Notes: generated from the sequence alone by a model not told the origin. A stretch of DNA of 64,000 nucleotides from Achromobacter sp. Bel (GCF_012928505.1 NZ_JABBJN010000024.1:30103-94102), one strand, 5' to 3'. Numbered from the stretch's first letter, positions 27,178-35,950 are shown. A program made the numbers and translations.

Positions 27178-28728
27178 TCAGTCCCCTGCGTCCAGACGCC
27201 GCACCAGAGCGATATAGCGGCGTTGCGCCTGGTCCGAGGGCAGCCCGGCCAAGAGGCGCCAGGCGGCATGCCGGACCTGGCTACGGGCATCCGCAAGGGC
27301 CGGCGCCGTCGGCGGGGCGTCGCCGTGGCGCGCTTGTTGCTCGTAGGCGGCGAGCCGGATCGCGACGGCGGCCGATGGCGGCGCAGACAGTGAACGCAAT
27401 TGGATGATGGCCGCTTCGAACGCATCGGGCAGCGCGTCCGCGTCGAGGGCCAGCGTGGCCTCGTCCATGGTGTCGCCTTCGGGTTCGTGGCGGCCGGCGC
27501 CAGCCAGCCTGCGCCAGAGGGCGTCCTCGGCGTCGGGCTCGTCGGCGCGGGCGGTGACTTTGCTGATGGCGTTGTTGCGCAGGCGCAGCGTGTGCGTGGA
27601 CGCGCCCAGGTAGAGGCCGGCGCCGTCCTGCACCTGGAAACGCAGCGGCAGCGCGATGGAGCGCCCGGCCAGCGCCGGTTGCCCGACGTGGTTGACGGCG
27701 AACGTGTTGCGCGAATAGTCCATCAGCCGCGAGAACAGGGTGATCAGCGCGCCGCGGCCTTCGTAGACGCCGCTGACGGGATTGTCGCCTTCTTCGGTCC
27801 AGACGACGTCTTCGGCGAACAGCGGGAACAGTGTTTCGAATTCACCCGCCAGGAGGGAATCGCGGTACGCGTCCAGGATGCGTTCGACATCCGCGGCGCC
27901 CATTGGGGCGCCACGCGCCGCCGCGCGTGGGGACTGGGCGGCGGCGGGGTCGCGATCCATGAATTGCAGCACGGTGGCGGCCACCAGGTCGCGGTCGTTG
28001 TCCACGCAGATCATGTGATAACTGTTGTTCAACAGCACCAACTGGCTGCCTGCGATGGCCTCATGCAGCAGCTGCGCCGAGCGCACGGAGGTGAGCTCGT
28101 CCTCGTGCGCGTGCATGATCAGCGTGGGGCAGCCAATACCGTCCAGCCCGTGCCTGACCGCGTCGCGCAGCCGGTCGACTTCGCGCACGCAGGCCAGCGG
28201 CACCCAGCGGTAGTGGAAGTTTTCGCCTCGTTCGAACTTGGCCTTGACGATGGACCGGACCAGTTCGTTCTTGATGCCGTAGGGCTCTTCCTCTTCGACG
28301 CGCATGCGTGCGGCCAGCCCCGGGATGCGGTAGACCAGCTTGCGCAGGCCGCGGTACCAGGTCGTGCTCCAGCCGTCGATGAAGACGGGGGCGGCCAGCG
28401 ACACAAGCTTGCCCTGCTGGTGGCCGACCCGTTTGCAGAGTTCGACCGCCAGCAGCGCACCCAGGCACATGCCCATGACGTGCAGGGTGTCGTGGCGCGC
28501 GGCGACTTCGTGATACTTCTGCGTCACGGCGTCCAGCCAGTCTTCCATGCGCACGGACAGCAGGTCCTCGGGCGAGCCGCCGTGGCCCGGCAAGGTCAGG
28601 CTGTACGTCTGGATGCCGGCGCGCTTCAAGACCTTGTGCATGGACCCCAGGTCGTACTCGGTTCCACCCAATCCGTGGATCAGGAGGGCGCCCGTGCCGG
28701 ACGGCGCGTCGGGACTATTGGACGGCAT
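27178..28728 (-). CDS. Fusion: alpha/beta-hydrolase fold (Cys nucleophile) - SnoaL/NTF2-like - acyl-CoA-binding domain
   Basis: 516 residues from the ATG at 28728, which overlaps the end of the upstream MASE1 gene by 14 bases. Residues 10-260 are an alpha/beta-hydrolase fold (HGLGGTEYD, LPGHGGSPED). The nucleophile elbow is GMCLG with Cys88 in place of Ser, and likely partners are D210 (AHEDELTS) and H238 (NSYHMI). Cys in this place is the hallmark of PHA synthases, not lipases. Residues about 278-395 look like a SnoaL/NTF2 domain (YRDSLLAGEFETLFPLFAED). Residues about 432-516 match the acyl-CoA-binding fold (AYEQQARHGD, AAWRLLAGLPSDQAQRRYIA). This suggests acyl transfer from acyl-CoA; the actual reaction is unknown. 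Confidence 0.78.
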   Translation of the reverse strand: MPSNSPDAPSGTGALLIHGLGGTEYDLGSMHKVLKRAGIQTYSLTLPGHGGSPEDLLSVRMEDWLDAVTQKYHEVAARHDTLHVMGMCLGALLAVELCKRVGHQQGKLVSLAAPVFIDGWSTTWYRGLRKLVYRIPGLAARMRVEEEEPYGIKNELVRSIVKAKFERGENFHYRWVPLACVREVDRLRDAVRHGLDGIGCPTLIMHAHEDELTSVRSAQLLHEAIAGSQLVLLNNSYHMICVDNDRDLVAATVLQFMDRDPAAAQSPRAAARGAPMGAADVERILDAYRDSLLAGEFETLFPLFAEDVVWTEEGDNPVSGVYEGRGALITLFSRLMDYSRNTFAVNHVGQPALAGRSIALPLRFQVQDGAGLYLGASTHTLRLRNNAISKVTARADEPDAEDALWRRLAGAGRHEPEGDTMDEATLALDADALPDAFEAAIIQLRSLSAPPSAAVAIRLAAYEQQARHGDAPPTAPALADARSQVRHAAWRLLAGLPSDQAQRRYIALVRRLDAGD

Positions 28729-30013
28729 CGGCCGGCTCGCGCTCGATCTCGCCCAGCCGCCACATGCCGGCCACGACGGCCACGCTGCCGTCGAAGTCTG
28801 ACAGCGGCGAGCCCCGGTCGCTGACCAGCCGCCAGCCGCCCGCCGAGTGCGCCACGCGGAACAGCAGGGGCGTGCGATCCTGGGCGCCCGCGCGCCGCGC
28901 CGCCCAGTGCATCGCCAGGCGCGACCGGTCTTCCGGATGCGCATGGGCGGTCAGCGACGCCAGGTCGGTGATGGCGCTGGCTGGCAGGCCGAAGGCGTCC
29001 TGCAGGTCGCCCGCCAGCTCCAGCTTGCCGTCATGGGGATTGAAGCGGTACATCAATTGGTGGCTGCCGGCCAGTGCCAGGTCGAAGCGGCCGCGCCACT
29101 GCTCGGCGCTTTCAAGCGCCTGGGCGCGCGCGCCGCGCAAGGTGTTGACGAGCAGCAGCAGCAAGGCCGTGACCACCAGGTAGACCTGGGTGGCCAGCAG
29201 CACGTGCCAGGGGTCGTTGGCCTCGACGAAGGGGCCTTCGCCCTGGGCGCTTTGGTACAGCGCCATTACCATCAGCGTGACCATCGCCAGCGTGCCGCCG
29301 GGCGTGCCCCAGACCAGCGCAATCAGCACCGCGAACACCAAGGGCAGATAGGTCAGCTCGAAGGAGACGACGTAGGGCAGGTTCTGGATCATGCCGCCGT
29401 CGAACGTCATGAACGTCGACACGATCATCAGCGCGTAGGCCGCCGCGCCGATCAGCAGGTCGCGCATGCGGGGGCCGCCCGAGCGGCGCGGCCGGAATTG
29501 GGCCCAGCCCGTCAGCGCCGGGGCCAGGATCAGCACGCCGGCCAGATACGCGGTGACCCAGGTGCGCAGCCGTACCAGCGCGTGGGCTTCCTGCGTCAGC
29601 CACAGCCAGCCGCCGCCCAACAAGGCGCTGCTGGCGGCGCCCGCGACTGCGCCGGCCAGCAACGCGGCCACGAAGCCGGGGCCCTCGGCGCGCGGCGACA
29701 GGCGCTGCACGGTCCACGCGGCCAGCAGCGAAGACAGGCTGCCCGTCAGCGCGAAGACGATGGCGGTGGCCGGCTGCCCGCGCGTGACAAGCGTCAGGAC
29801 CAACTGGGCGCAGAAGAATCCCGCCACCAGCAGCAGCCAGTTGCGGCGCGCGGTCAGCAGGTAGGCGCCCACGGCCACCCCGGGCGGCAGCCAGACGAAC
29901 AAGGCGTGGCTGACCGGGTCGTTGAGCAGGTGCGAGAACACCCCGCACAGCAGATAGGGGATGGTCCACAGCAGGCAAAGCGGATTCTTTCTAACCGTGT
30001 CGGTCATACGCAT
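28715..30013 (-). CDS. MASE1-PAS membrane sensor without output domain
   Basis: 432 residues. The first 300 or so form eight to ten membrane helices of the MASE1 sensor type (FVWLPPGVAVGAYLLTARRN, WLWLTQEAHALVRLRTW). Then comes one PAS domain (FDLALAGSHQLMYRFNPHDG, AHPEDRSRLAMHWAARR). MASE1 proteins normally end in a GGDEF, EAL or histidine kinase domain; this one stops after the PAS fold. Its stop overlaps the start of the fusion-enzyme gene by 14 bases, so the two proteins are probably made together. ATG at 30013; MTDTV two codons on is an alternative start. Confidence 0.8.
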   Translation of the reverse strand: MRMTDTVRKNPLCLLWTIPYLLCGVFSHLLNDPVSHALFVWLPPGVAVGAYLLTARRNWLLLVAGFFCAQLVLTLVTRGQPATAIVFALTGSLSSLLAAWTVQRLSPRAEGPGFVAALLAGAVAGAASSALLGGGWLWLTQEAHALVRLRTWVTAYLAGVLILAPALTGWAQFRPRRSGGPRMRDLLIGAAAYALMIVSTFMTFDGGMIQNLPYVVSFELTYLPLVFAVLIALVWGTPGGTLAMVTLMVMALYQSAQGEGPFVEANDPWHVLLATQVYLVVTALLLLLVNTLRGARAQALESAEQWRGRFDLALAGSHQLMYRFNPHDGKLELAGDLQDAFGLPASAITDLASLTAHAHPEDRSRLAMHWAARRAGAQDRTPLLFRVAHSAGGWRLVSDRGSPLSDFDGSVAVVAGMWRLGEIEREPADAVQ

Positions 30014-30214
30014 GTCGGTCCTTGCAAACGCATTGAGGCGTGGCGAAGCGCGTTCACCGTGATCAGCGGGTTATACACGGCCCGGACGCCGCTGCGAAGC
30101 ACCTGCGCCACACTGGCACCCGAAAATCTTGGTACCCTTGAATGCACTTCCGTTTCCACCGCCATCTCAGTGCCCCAGGTTTCAGTGCTTTCCTTGTCCG
30201 CCCCGACCCTGTCC

Positions 30215-30982
30215 GTGCCCGCCTGCCCCCTCCCTTGCGCGGCGCCTGCCGGCCCGCCCCGGTTTTGGAGACGGCCACGCCCGCTGGGCCGGCTGTGGAT
30301 GTGCGCCTGCATCATCGTGCTGCTGGCGTTGCTGTCCGCCTGCGGTACCACCAAGGTCCAGCCCGGCTACTACCGCGTGCAGTCCGGCGACACGCTGACG
30401 CAGATCGCGCGTAAGCAGGGAACCAGCGTCAGCAACCTGGTGCGGTGGAACGGCTTGTCGAATTCGAATGCCATCGAGGTCGGGCAGATGCTGCGCGTGC
30501 AGGCGCCAGGAGGGCAGGCCACCACGTCCGCTTCCGGCAAGGTGCGGTCCAAGCCGGCGGCCTCGTCGCCGCGGACTTCTTCGTCGTCAGCCAAGCGGCG
30601 CACCGCGCCGCCGGGCGCAATCTCGCTCGTGTGGCCTGCCCAGGGCAAGGTCACGCGCGGCTATGACGGCGGCGGGTCCAACGGCATCGTCATTTCCAAT
30701 TCGTCGGGCACGCCGGTGGTGGCCGCGGCGGGCGGCACGGTGGCCTATTCGGGCAGCGGCCTGCGCGGCTACGGCCATCTGGTCATCGTCAAGCACAACG
30801 CCAGCTTCCTCAGCATCTATGCGCACAACAGCAAGCTGCTGGTCAAGGAAGGCCAAAGCGTGAAGCAGGGGCAGAAGATCGCCGAAATGGGCAACAGCGA
30901 CAGCAAGCAGGTCGGGCTGTATTTCGAATTGCGCTATGACGGCCAGGCGGTGGACCCGGCGGGGAACCTGCCGCCCAAATAA
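30215..30982 (+). CDS. LysM-M23 peptidoglycan-binding lipoprotein, NlpD-like
   Basis: About 255 residues. A hydrophobic segment with lipobox LLSAC is followed by a LysM domain (YYRVQSGDTLTQIARKQGTS), a Ser/Pro-rich linker and an M23 domain (GYDGGGSNGIVISNSSGTPV, GYGHLVIVKHNASFLSIYAH). The M23 zinc ligands are incomplete (the first His is replaced in GYDGGGSNG), as in NlpD/EnvC-type amidase activators. The start is uncertain: GTG at 30215 gives a basic region before the signal core, ATG at 30299 would leave none. Role: control of septal peptidoglycan splitting. Confidence 0.8.
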   Translation: MPACPLPCAAPAGPPRFWRRPRPLGRLWMCACIIVLLALLSACGTTKVQPGYYRVQSGDTLTQIARKQGTSVSNLVRWNGLSNSNAIEVGQMLRVQAPGGQATTSASGKVRSKPAASSPRTSSSSAKRRTAPPGAISLVWPAQGKVTRGYDGGGSNGIVISNSSGTPVVAAAGGTVAYSGSGLRGYGHLVIVKHNASFLSIYAHNSKLLVKEGQSVKQGQKIAEMGNSDSKQVGLYFELRYDGQAVDPAGNLPPK

Positions 30983-30998
30983 TCGGACGGCGGCCGGC

Positions 30999-31754
30999 CT
31001 ACACCGCCGTGTCCTGCGTCAGGGTCGAGATGAACGCAGCGGTGCGCGGGTCCGCGGGGTGCGAGAAGATCGTCCGGGACTCGCCGGATTCCACCACGAC
31101 GCCATCCAGCAGGAACACCACTTCGCGCGACACGCTGGCGGCCAGGCGCAGGTCGTGCGTGGCCATCAGCATGGTCATGCCTTCCGTGGCCAACTGGCGC
31201 AGCACATCCACCACTTCGGCTGCCAGGCCCGGATCCAGGGCGGAGGTCGGTTCGTCGCACAGCAGCACGCGGGGCGCGGGCGCCAGCGCGCGGGCAATCG
31301 CCACGCGTTGTTGCTGGCCGCCCGACAGATTGGCGGGCCAGGCGTCGGCTTTTTCGGCCATGCCGACTTTCTTCAGCAGTTCTTCGGCACGGGCGCGGGC
31401 GCGATCCAGCGGCCACTTCTGCACCGTCAGCAGCCCCTCCATCACGTTGCCGATCACCGTCTGGTGCGGAAACAGCTGGAAGTTCTGGAACACCATGCCG
31501 GTCTGTTTGCGCACACGCTGCACCTGGTCGCGCGCCAACTTTTGCCCCGGTTCAAATTCCACCGTTTCGGGCCCGATGGAAAGCGTGCCGCGGTCGGGCA
31601 CTTCCAGCAGGTTCACGCAGCGCAGCAAGGTGCTCTTGCCGCTGCCCGACGGGCCGATCAAGGCGGTGACGCTGCCTTCGGCGATGCTCACGTCCACTTG
31701 CTTGAGCACCGGATTGCCGCCGAAGGATTTTTCGATTTTCTGCAGGCGGATCAT
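30999..31754 (-). CDS. tcyN: Cystine-type ABC transporter, ATP-binding protein
   Basis: 251 residues with Walker A (GPSGSGKS), Q loop (FQNFQLFPHQ), signature LSGGQQQRVAIARAL, Walker B (LLCDEPTSALDP) and H loop (ATHDLRLA). The family is the polar amino acid importers (GlnQ/YecC-like). It overlaps the permease gene by 4 bases. The substrate assignment rests on the binding protein encoded upstream. Confidence 0.88.
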   Translation of the reverse strand: MIRLQKIEKSFGGNPVLKQVDVSIAEGSVTALIGPSGSGKSTLLRCVNLLEVPDRGTLSIGPETVEFEPGQKLARDQVQRVRKQTGMVFQNFQLFPHQTVIGNVMEGLLTVQKWPLDRARARAEELLKKVGMAEKADAWPANLSGGQQQRVAIARALAPAPRVLLCDEPTSALDPGLAAEVVDVLRQLATEGMTMLMATHDLRLAASVSREVVFLLDGVVVESGESRTIFSHPADPRTAAFISTLTQDTAV

Positions 31755-32500
31755 CGGCTTTTCTCGGAGAACACGGCGTGCTGGCCAAAGCGCCGTTCCA
31801 GGCGGACTTGCGCGGCGGACAGGACGGAACTGAACACCAGGTAGATCAGCGCCGCTTCGGTGTAGAGGATCAGCGGCTCATAGGTGACGGCCGCGATGCG
31901 TTGCGCGGCCTGGAAGATCTCGGGCACGGTCAGCACGGCGGCCAGCGACGTGTCCTTGACCAACGCGATGAACGAATTGGACAGGGGCGGCACCGCTACG
32001 CGGGCGGCCTGCGGCAGGATGGTCCGGCGCAGCGCCTGGCCGCGCGTCATGCTGAGCGAGTACGCCGCTTCCCACTGGCCCTTGGTGATGGATTCGATGG
32101 CGCCGCGGATCACTTCCGAGTTGTAGGCGCCCACGTTCAGCGTAAAGCCGATCAGCGCGGCCGGCAGCGGATCCAGCACGATGCCCACGCTGGGCAGGCC
32201 GTAGAAGATCACGAACAACTGCACCAGCAGCGGCGTTCCGCGGATCAGCCAGACATAGAAACGCACGACCGCCACCAGCGGCGCCGGGCCGAACAGCCGG
32301 ATCAACGCCACCACGAACGCCAGCGCCAGCCCCAGCGCGAACGACATCAGCGTGAGCGGCACCGTGAACACCAGCCCGGCGTGCAGCAGAGGCCAGAATG
32401 AGTCGGCCATCAACTGCACCCAGGCCGGCACGGTCCACGACCCGATTTGCGCCAGCAGCCAATCGGGGATGACGGCTTGCAGCCAGGAGGGGAGCGTCAT
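31751..32500 (-). CDS. tcyL: Cystine-type ABC transporter, permease
   Basis: 249 residues with five or more membrane helices and the HisM/YecS-type coupling motif (EVIRGAIESITKGQWEAAYSL, then RRTILPQAARVAVPPLSNSF). It forms the channel of a polar amino acid importer. It overlaps the ATPase gene by 4 bases and starts 15 bases after the binding-protein gene ends. Confidence 0.88.
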   Translation of the reverse strand: MTLPSWLQAVIPDWLLAQIGSWTVPAWVQLMADSFWPLLHAGLVFTVPLTLMSFALGLALAFVVALIRLFGPAPLVAVVRFYVWLIRGTPLLVQLFVIFYGLPSVGIVLDPLPAALIGFTLNVGAYNSEVIRGAIESITKGQWEAAYSLSMTRGQALRRTILPQAARVAVPPLSNSFIALVKDTSLAAVLTVPEIFQAAQRIAAVTYEPLILYTEAALIYLVFSSVLSAAQVRLERRFGQHAVFSEKSR

Positions 32501-32515
32501 GTGCGTGCCTGCCGC

Positions 32516-33298
32516 TTACTGCGCCGACAGGTCCGTGCCGAAGTATTTGACGGAGATGGTCTTGTAGGTGCCGTCGGCCTTGATGTCGGCCAGCGCCTTG
32601 TTGATGGCGGCTTGCAGTTCGGGGTTGCCCTTGCGGATCAGCACGCCGGAGTTGCTGAATTCCGCCGTCTTGTCCGTGGCGGCGATCTTCACCTTTGCGT
32701 TGGGCTTTTGCTTCTTGAAGTCCAGGAACGACAGGTTGTCATTGACCGTGGCTTCGACGCGGCCCGAGGTCAGGAGATCGATGGCTTCGTTGAAGCCCTG
32801 CACGGCGACGACTTCCGCGCCGTGGCTTTGCGCCAGCTTGCCGAAGTTGCTGGTCAGCGTGTTGGCCGACTTCTTGCCCTTCAGGTCGGCAAACGACTTG
32901 ATGGTGGTGTTGTCGTCGCGCACGATCAGCACCGCAGCCGACGAGATATAGGGATCGGAGAAGTCATACTTGGCTTTGCGCGCGTCGGTGATGCCGACCT
33001 GGTTGATCACGGCGTCGTAGCGCTTGGCGTCCAACCCCGCGATCAGGCCGTCCCACTTGCCTTCGACGAACTGGGCCTTCACGCCCAGGCGTTCGGCGAT
33101 GGCGCGCCCAATGTCCACGTCAAACCCGGTAAGCTGGCCCGATGCGTCGTGGAAGGTGAAGGGGGCGTAGGTGCCTTCGGTGCCGATCTTGAACGTGCCG
33201 GCGGATTTGATCTGGTCCAGGCCGGACTGGGCGTGGGCAGCGGTCAGGGCGGCGGCCTGGATAAGGCCGGCGATGAACAGCGAGCGGAAGAGTTTCAT
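32516..33298 (-). CDS. tcyJ: Cystine-type ABC transporter, periplasmic binding protein
   Basis: 260 residues with a signal peptide cut after AHAQ. The body recalls E. coli FliY/TcyJ: GTYAPFTFHDASGQLTGFDV, YDAVINQVGITDARK, SLTSNFG-like ANTLTSNFGKLA, NDNLSFLDFKKQKPNAKVKI and the end KYFGTDLSAQ, so L-cystine is the most likely substrate. First gene of a three-gene operon. An AT-rich island upstream (33401-33424) resembles sites seen before sulfur-starvation genes. Confidence 0.87.
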   Translation of the reverse strand: MKLFRSLFIAGLIQAAALTAAHAQSGLDQIKSAGTFKIGTEGTYAPFTFHDASGQLTGFDVDIGRAIAERLGVKAQFVEGKWDGLIAGLDAKRYDAVINQVGITDARKAKYDFSDPYISSAAVLIVRDDNTTIKSFADLKGKKSANTLTSNFGKLAQSHGAEVVAVQGFNEAIDLLTSGRVEATVNDNLSFLDFKKQKPNAKVKIAATDKTAEFSNSGVLIRKGNPELQAAINKALADIKADGTYKTISVKYFGTDLSAQ

Positions 33299-33400
33299 GG
33301 CAATGCTCCACGGATGATCGGTGTCATTCTGGAGAGCTTGCGGGTGTGCAATACCCTCCGGCGTAGCCGCACTCTAACAACGCGCCTATTTTTCCACAAA

Positions 33401-33424
33401 GCATAAGGAATAGTAAAAATATAG
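33401..33424. promoter_or_regulatory. AT-rich island, possible CysB-type site
   Basis: ATAAGGAATAGTAAAAAT lies in a strikingly AT-rich stretch of the 203-base region between the leftward cystine transporter and the rightward P1 peptidase gene. ATAAGGAATA-type blocks are, as I recall, common ahead of sulfur-limitation genes controlled by CysB/Cbl-type LysR proteins. The link to CysB is inference from the neighbouring gene and the AT content. Confidence 0.4.
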
Positions 33425-33501
33425 CTGCAAGTCATATGGTTACCCCCGCCCGGCGCGACCTGCGCCGGGCGCAATCAATCGGCAAAGCGAGGGAGATCGG
33501 T

Positions 33502-34578
33502 GTGGAACAGCAATGGAACAGGCGGGCGTTCATGATGGCGGCTGCGGGCGCGGCCGCGTTTGCCGGGGTGATGCCCGCAGAGGGCGCCAACGGCTTGCGG
33601 CTGACGCCCGGGGGAGGCAGCATCACCCAGGTGTCCGGCCTGCGCGTGGGCCATTACACCGATACCCGCCGCCCGACCGGCTGCACGGTCATCATCGCCG
33701 AGGCGGGCGCCACCGGCGGCGTCGATGTGCGCGGCGCGGCGCCCGGCACCCGCGAGACCGATCTGCTCAATCCCATGAACATGGTGGAAAAGGTGCATGC
33801 CATCGTGCTGTCGGGCGGTAGCGCGTTCGGCCTGGACGCCGCCACGGGCGTCATGCGCTATCTGGAAGAAAAGAAGATCGGCTTCGATGTGGGCGTGGCG
33901 CACGTGCCCATCGTGCCGGCCGCCATCCTGTTCGACCTGGGCGTGGGCGACGCATCCATCCGGCCTGATGCGGCTGCCGGCTACCAGGCTTGCAAGTCGG
34001 CGACTACCGCCGCACCGCAAGAGGGCAATGTCGGCGCCGGCGCCGGCGCCACGGTGGGTAAGCTGTATGGCGCCAAGCGCGCCATGAAGGGCGGCATCGG
34101 CAGCGCGTCGCTGACGGTGGCCGGCGCGACGGTCGGGGCGATCGTGGCCGTGAACGCAGTAGGCGATGTGCTGGACCCCGCCACCGGGCGCATCCTGGCC
34201 GGCGCGCGCACGCCTGACGGCAAGCATCTGCTGGATACCCGCGCCGCCATTCTGGCGGGCGACCTGCCCAATGCCATGCGCCCCGGAACCGCCACTACCA
34301 TCGGCGTGGTGGCCACCGACGCCACGCTGACCAAGGCGCAGGCGCAGAAGATCGCCGGCATGGCCCACGACGGCCTGGCCCGCACCATCAACCCGATCCA
34401 CACGATGATGGACGGCGACACGATTTTCGCGCTGGGCACCGGCGCTTCGGGCAAGCCGGGCAACGTGATGCTGCTGGGCGTGATGGCTGCCGAGGCCATG
34501 GCGATCGCGGTGCAGCGCGCCATCCTGGCGGCGCGCGCGGTCGAAGGGTTTCCTGCTGCGGTGGATTTCATCGCCTGA
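33502..34578 (+). CDS. P1-family (DmpA-type) self-processing aminopeptidase
   Basis: 358 residues from a GTG at 33502 with AGGGAG 7 bases upstream. A Tat-like signal follows (NRRAFMMAAAGAAAFAG). The core has VGHYTDTRRPTGCTV, VLSGGSAFGLDAA and KGGIGSASLTVAGATVGAIV. In this family the chain cuts itself before a Ser or Thr, here most likely G200/S201 in GGIGSAS, freeing the N-terminal nucleophile. DmpA enzymes release N-terminal residues, including D- and beta-amino acids, from small peptides. Export to the periplasm is inferred from the signal. Confidence 0.87.
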   Translation: MEQQWNRRAFMMAAAGAAAFAGVMPAEGANGLRLTPGGGSITQVSGLRVGHYTDTRRPTGCTVIIAEAGATGGVDVRGAAPGTRETDLLNPMNMVEKVHAIVLSGGSAFGLDAATGVMRYLEEKKIGFDVGVAHVPIVPAAILFDLGVGDASIRPDAAAGYQACKSATTAAPQEGNVGAGAGATVGKLYGAKRAMKGGIGSASLTVAGATVGAIVAVNAVGDVLDPATGRILAGARTPDGKHLLDTRAAILAGDLPNAMRPGTATTIGVVATDATLTKAQAQKIAGMAHDGLARTINPIHTMMDGDTIFALGTGASGKPGNVMLLGVMAAEAMAIAVQRAILAARAVEGFPAAVDFIA

Positions 34579-34671
34579 CCCCGGGGCCGTATGGCCCGTC
34601 CTGACCTCACGTTGTCACAGGACGGGAACATCATGGCGGACACCGGGCATCCGGTGTCCTGGGGGCTCTCT

Positions 34672-35304
34672 ATGTATGAAGGCGAACGATTCAACGGCGC
34701 TACGCATCTGGCCGGCCTGGCGCTGGCCGTAGGCGCGTCCGGTTGGCTGATCTCCCGCGCGGCCGAACTGAAAGTCGACACGAAACAGATCGTCAGCTGC
34801 GCGGTGTTCGCGGCATCGATGATCGCCGTCTATGCCTCGTCGGTGCTGTACCACTGCACCCGTGGCCGTAACAAGGCCCGCTGGGCCAAGGCAGACCATT
34901 GCGCCATCTACCTGCTGATCGCCGGCACCTACACGCCGTTGGCGTTCGGGCCGGTGGAACACGCATGGGGGGCGGCGATGGGCGTGGCGATCTGGTTGCT
35001 GGCCGCCATCGGCATCGGCCGTGAACTGTGGTGGGCGCGCGGCGCGGCCCCCGCCTTGCCGCTGTACCTGGCGATGGGCTGGCTGGGGGTGATGTTCGCC
35101 GCCCCGATCGCGGGCGGGCTGTCTTCCGCGGGCCTGGCGTGGCTGCTGGCGGGCGCGGCGGCCTATACGGTGGGCACGCTGTTCTATGTCAACGACAAGC
35201 GCTGGCGCCACGCCCATGGCATCTGGCACCTGTTCGTGATGGGCGGATCGGCCTGCCACTTCGTCACGGTGTTCGGCTTTTTGCGCTACGGCACGCCCGC
35301 CTGA
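34672..35304 (+). CDS. Hemolysin III/TrhA family membrane protein
   Basis: 210 residues and seven membrane helices. The start at 34672 (MYEGERFNGATHLAG) fits the usual N-terminus of beta-proteobacterial members; an ATG at 34633 would add 13 residues. Family metal-site residues are present: S and H in ASSVLYHCT, D and H in KADHCAIYLLIAGTYTPLA, and H in HGIWHLFVMGGSACHF. The family (E. coli YqfA/TrhA, PAQR-like) is tied to membrane-energy or fluidity control; it is not a proven toxin. Confidence 0.85.
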   Translation: MYEGERFNGATHLAGLALAVGASGWLISRAAELKVDTKQIVSCAVFAASMIAVYASSVLYHCTRGRNKARWAKADHCAIYLLIAGTYTPLAFGPVEHAWGAAMGVAIWLLAAIGIGRELWWARGAAPALPLYLAMGWLGVMFAAPIAGGLSSAGLAWLLAGAAAYTVGTLFYVNDKRWRHAHGIWHLFVMGGSACHFVTVFGFLRYGTPA

Positions 35305-35337
35305 ACGCGGCGGGCAGGGCGGAAAGGGCGGCCCCCG

Positions 35338-35811
35338 TCAACGCCAGCTGGCCAGCGGCAGCATGCCGCCCCGGTCTTTCACTTTCCGCATGACGATATG
35401 CGAACACAGGTCGCGTACCCCGGCGATCTTGCTGAGCTTGTCTTCCACGAACTGCGAGAACGCCGACAGGTTGCGGGTGCGCACCGTCAGGATGTAATTG
35501 GAGGCACCCGTCACGATGCTGGCTTCGGTGATCTCGTCGTGCGCGGCGATGCCGGCCAGGAACGCCTCGTGCCAGCCGGGGCGCGACTGGTCCAGCGACA
35601 CGTGGACGATGGCCTCCAGCTCGAACCCCAGCTTTTCGGCGTCCAGCACGGCCCGGTACTGCCGGATCATCCCGCCTTCCTCCAGGGCCCGCACGCGGCG
35701 CAGGCAGGCCGACGGCGACAGCGCCACCTGCTCGGCCAGGTCCTGGTTGCTGAGCTGGCCGTTCTCTTGCAGGCGGTACAGGATGCGCTGGTCGATCGCG
35801 TCTAGTTGCAT
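35338..35811 (-). CDS. kynR: Lrp/AsnC-family regulator, probable KynR
   Basis: 157 residues from the ATG at 35811 (TTG at 35823 also possible). The N-terminal helix-turn-helix (LDAIDQRILYRLQENGQLSNQDLAEQVALSPSACLRRV) is followed by the RAM ligand domain. It is divergent from kynU; in Pseudomonas the Lrp-type KynR sits in the same place and responds to kynurenine. It probably binds in the 139-base gap, where a perfect inverted repeat lies at 35913-35930. Confidence 0.82.
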   Translation of the reverse strand: MQLDAIDQRILYRLQENGQLSNQDLAEQVALSPSACLRRVRALEEGGMIRQYRAVLDAEKLGFELEAIVHVSLDQSRPGWHEAFLAGIAAHDEITEASIVTGASNYILTVRTRNLSAFSQFVEDKLSKIAGVRDLCSHIVMRKVKDRGGMLPLASWR

Positions 35812-35912
35812 GGAGCAATCCAATTCTGAAAATTCGGGTTTCGTGCAATTTACTGCGGAATCTTAGGGTAAGCCACGCCCGGATTTGCAATATTTCGGCT
35901 AATCGGCGCTGC

Positions 35913-35930
35913 TATCCTGTTTGCAGGATA
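35913..35930. promoter_or_regulatory. Inverted repeat ahead of kynU
   Basis: TATCCTG-TTTG-CAGGATA is a perfect 7-bp inverted repeat ending 20 bases before the kynU start codon and near its ribosome site. It could be an operator for the divergent Lrp-type regulator or overlap the -10 region. No consensus for KynR is used here. Confidence 0.4.
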
Positions 35931-35950
35931 TTGCCCGAAGGAGAGATTGC

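Noticed and set aside
28847..30214. N-terminal extension of the LysM-M23 protein
   Set aside because: The open frame runs antisense through the MASE1 gene; a signal peptide in the middle of a protein would make no sense.
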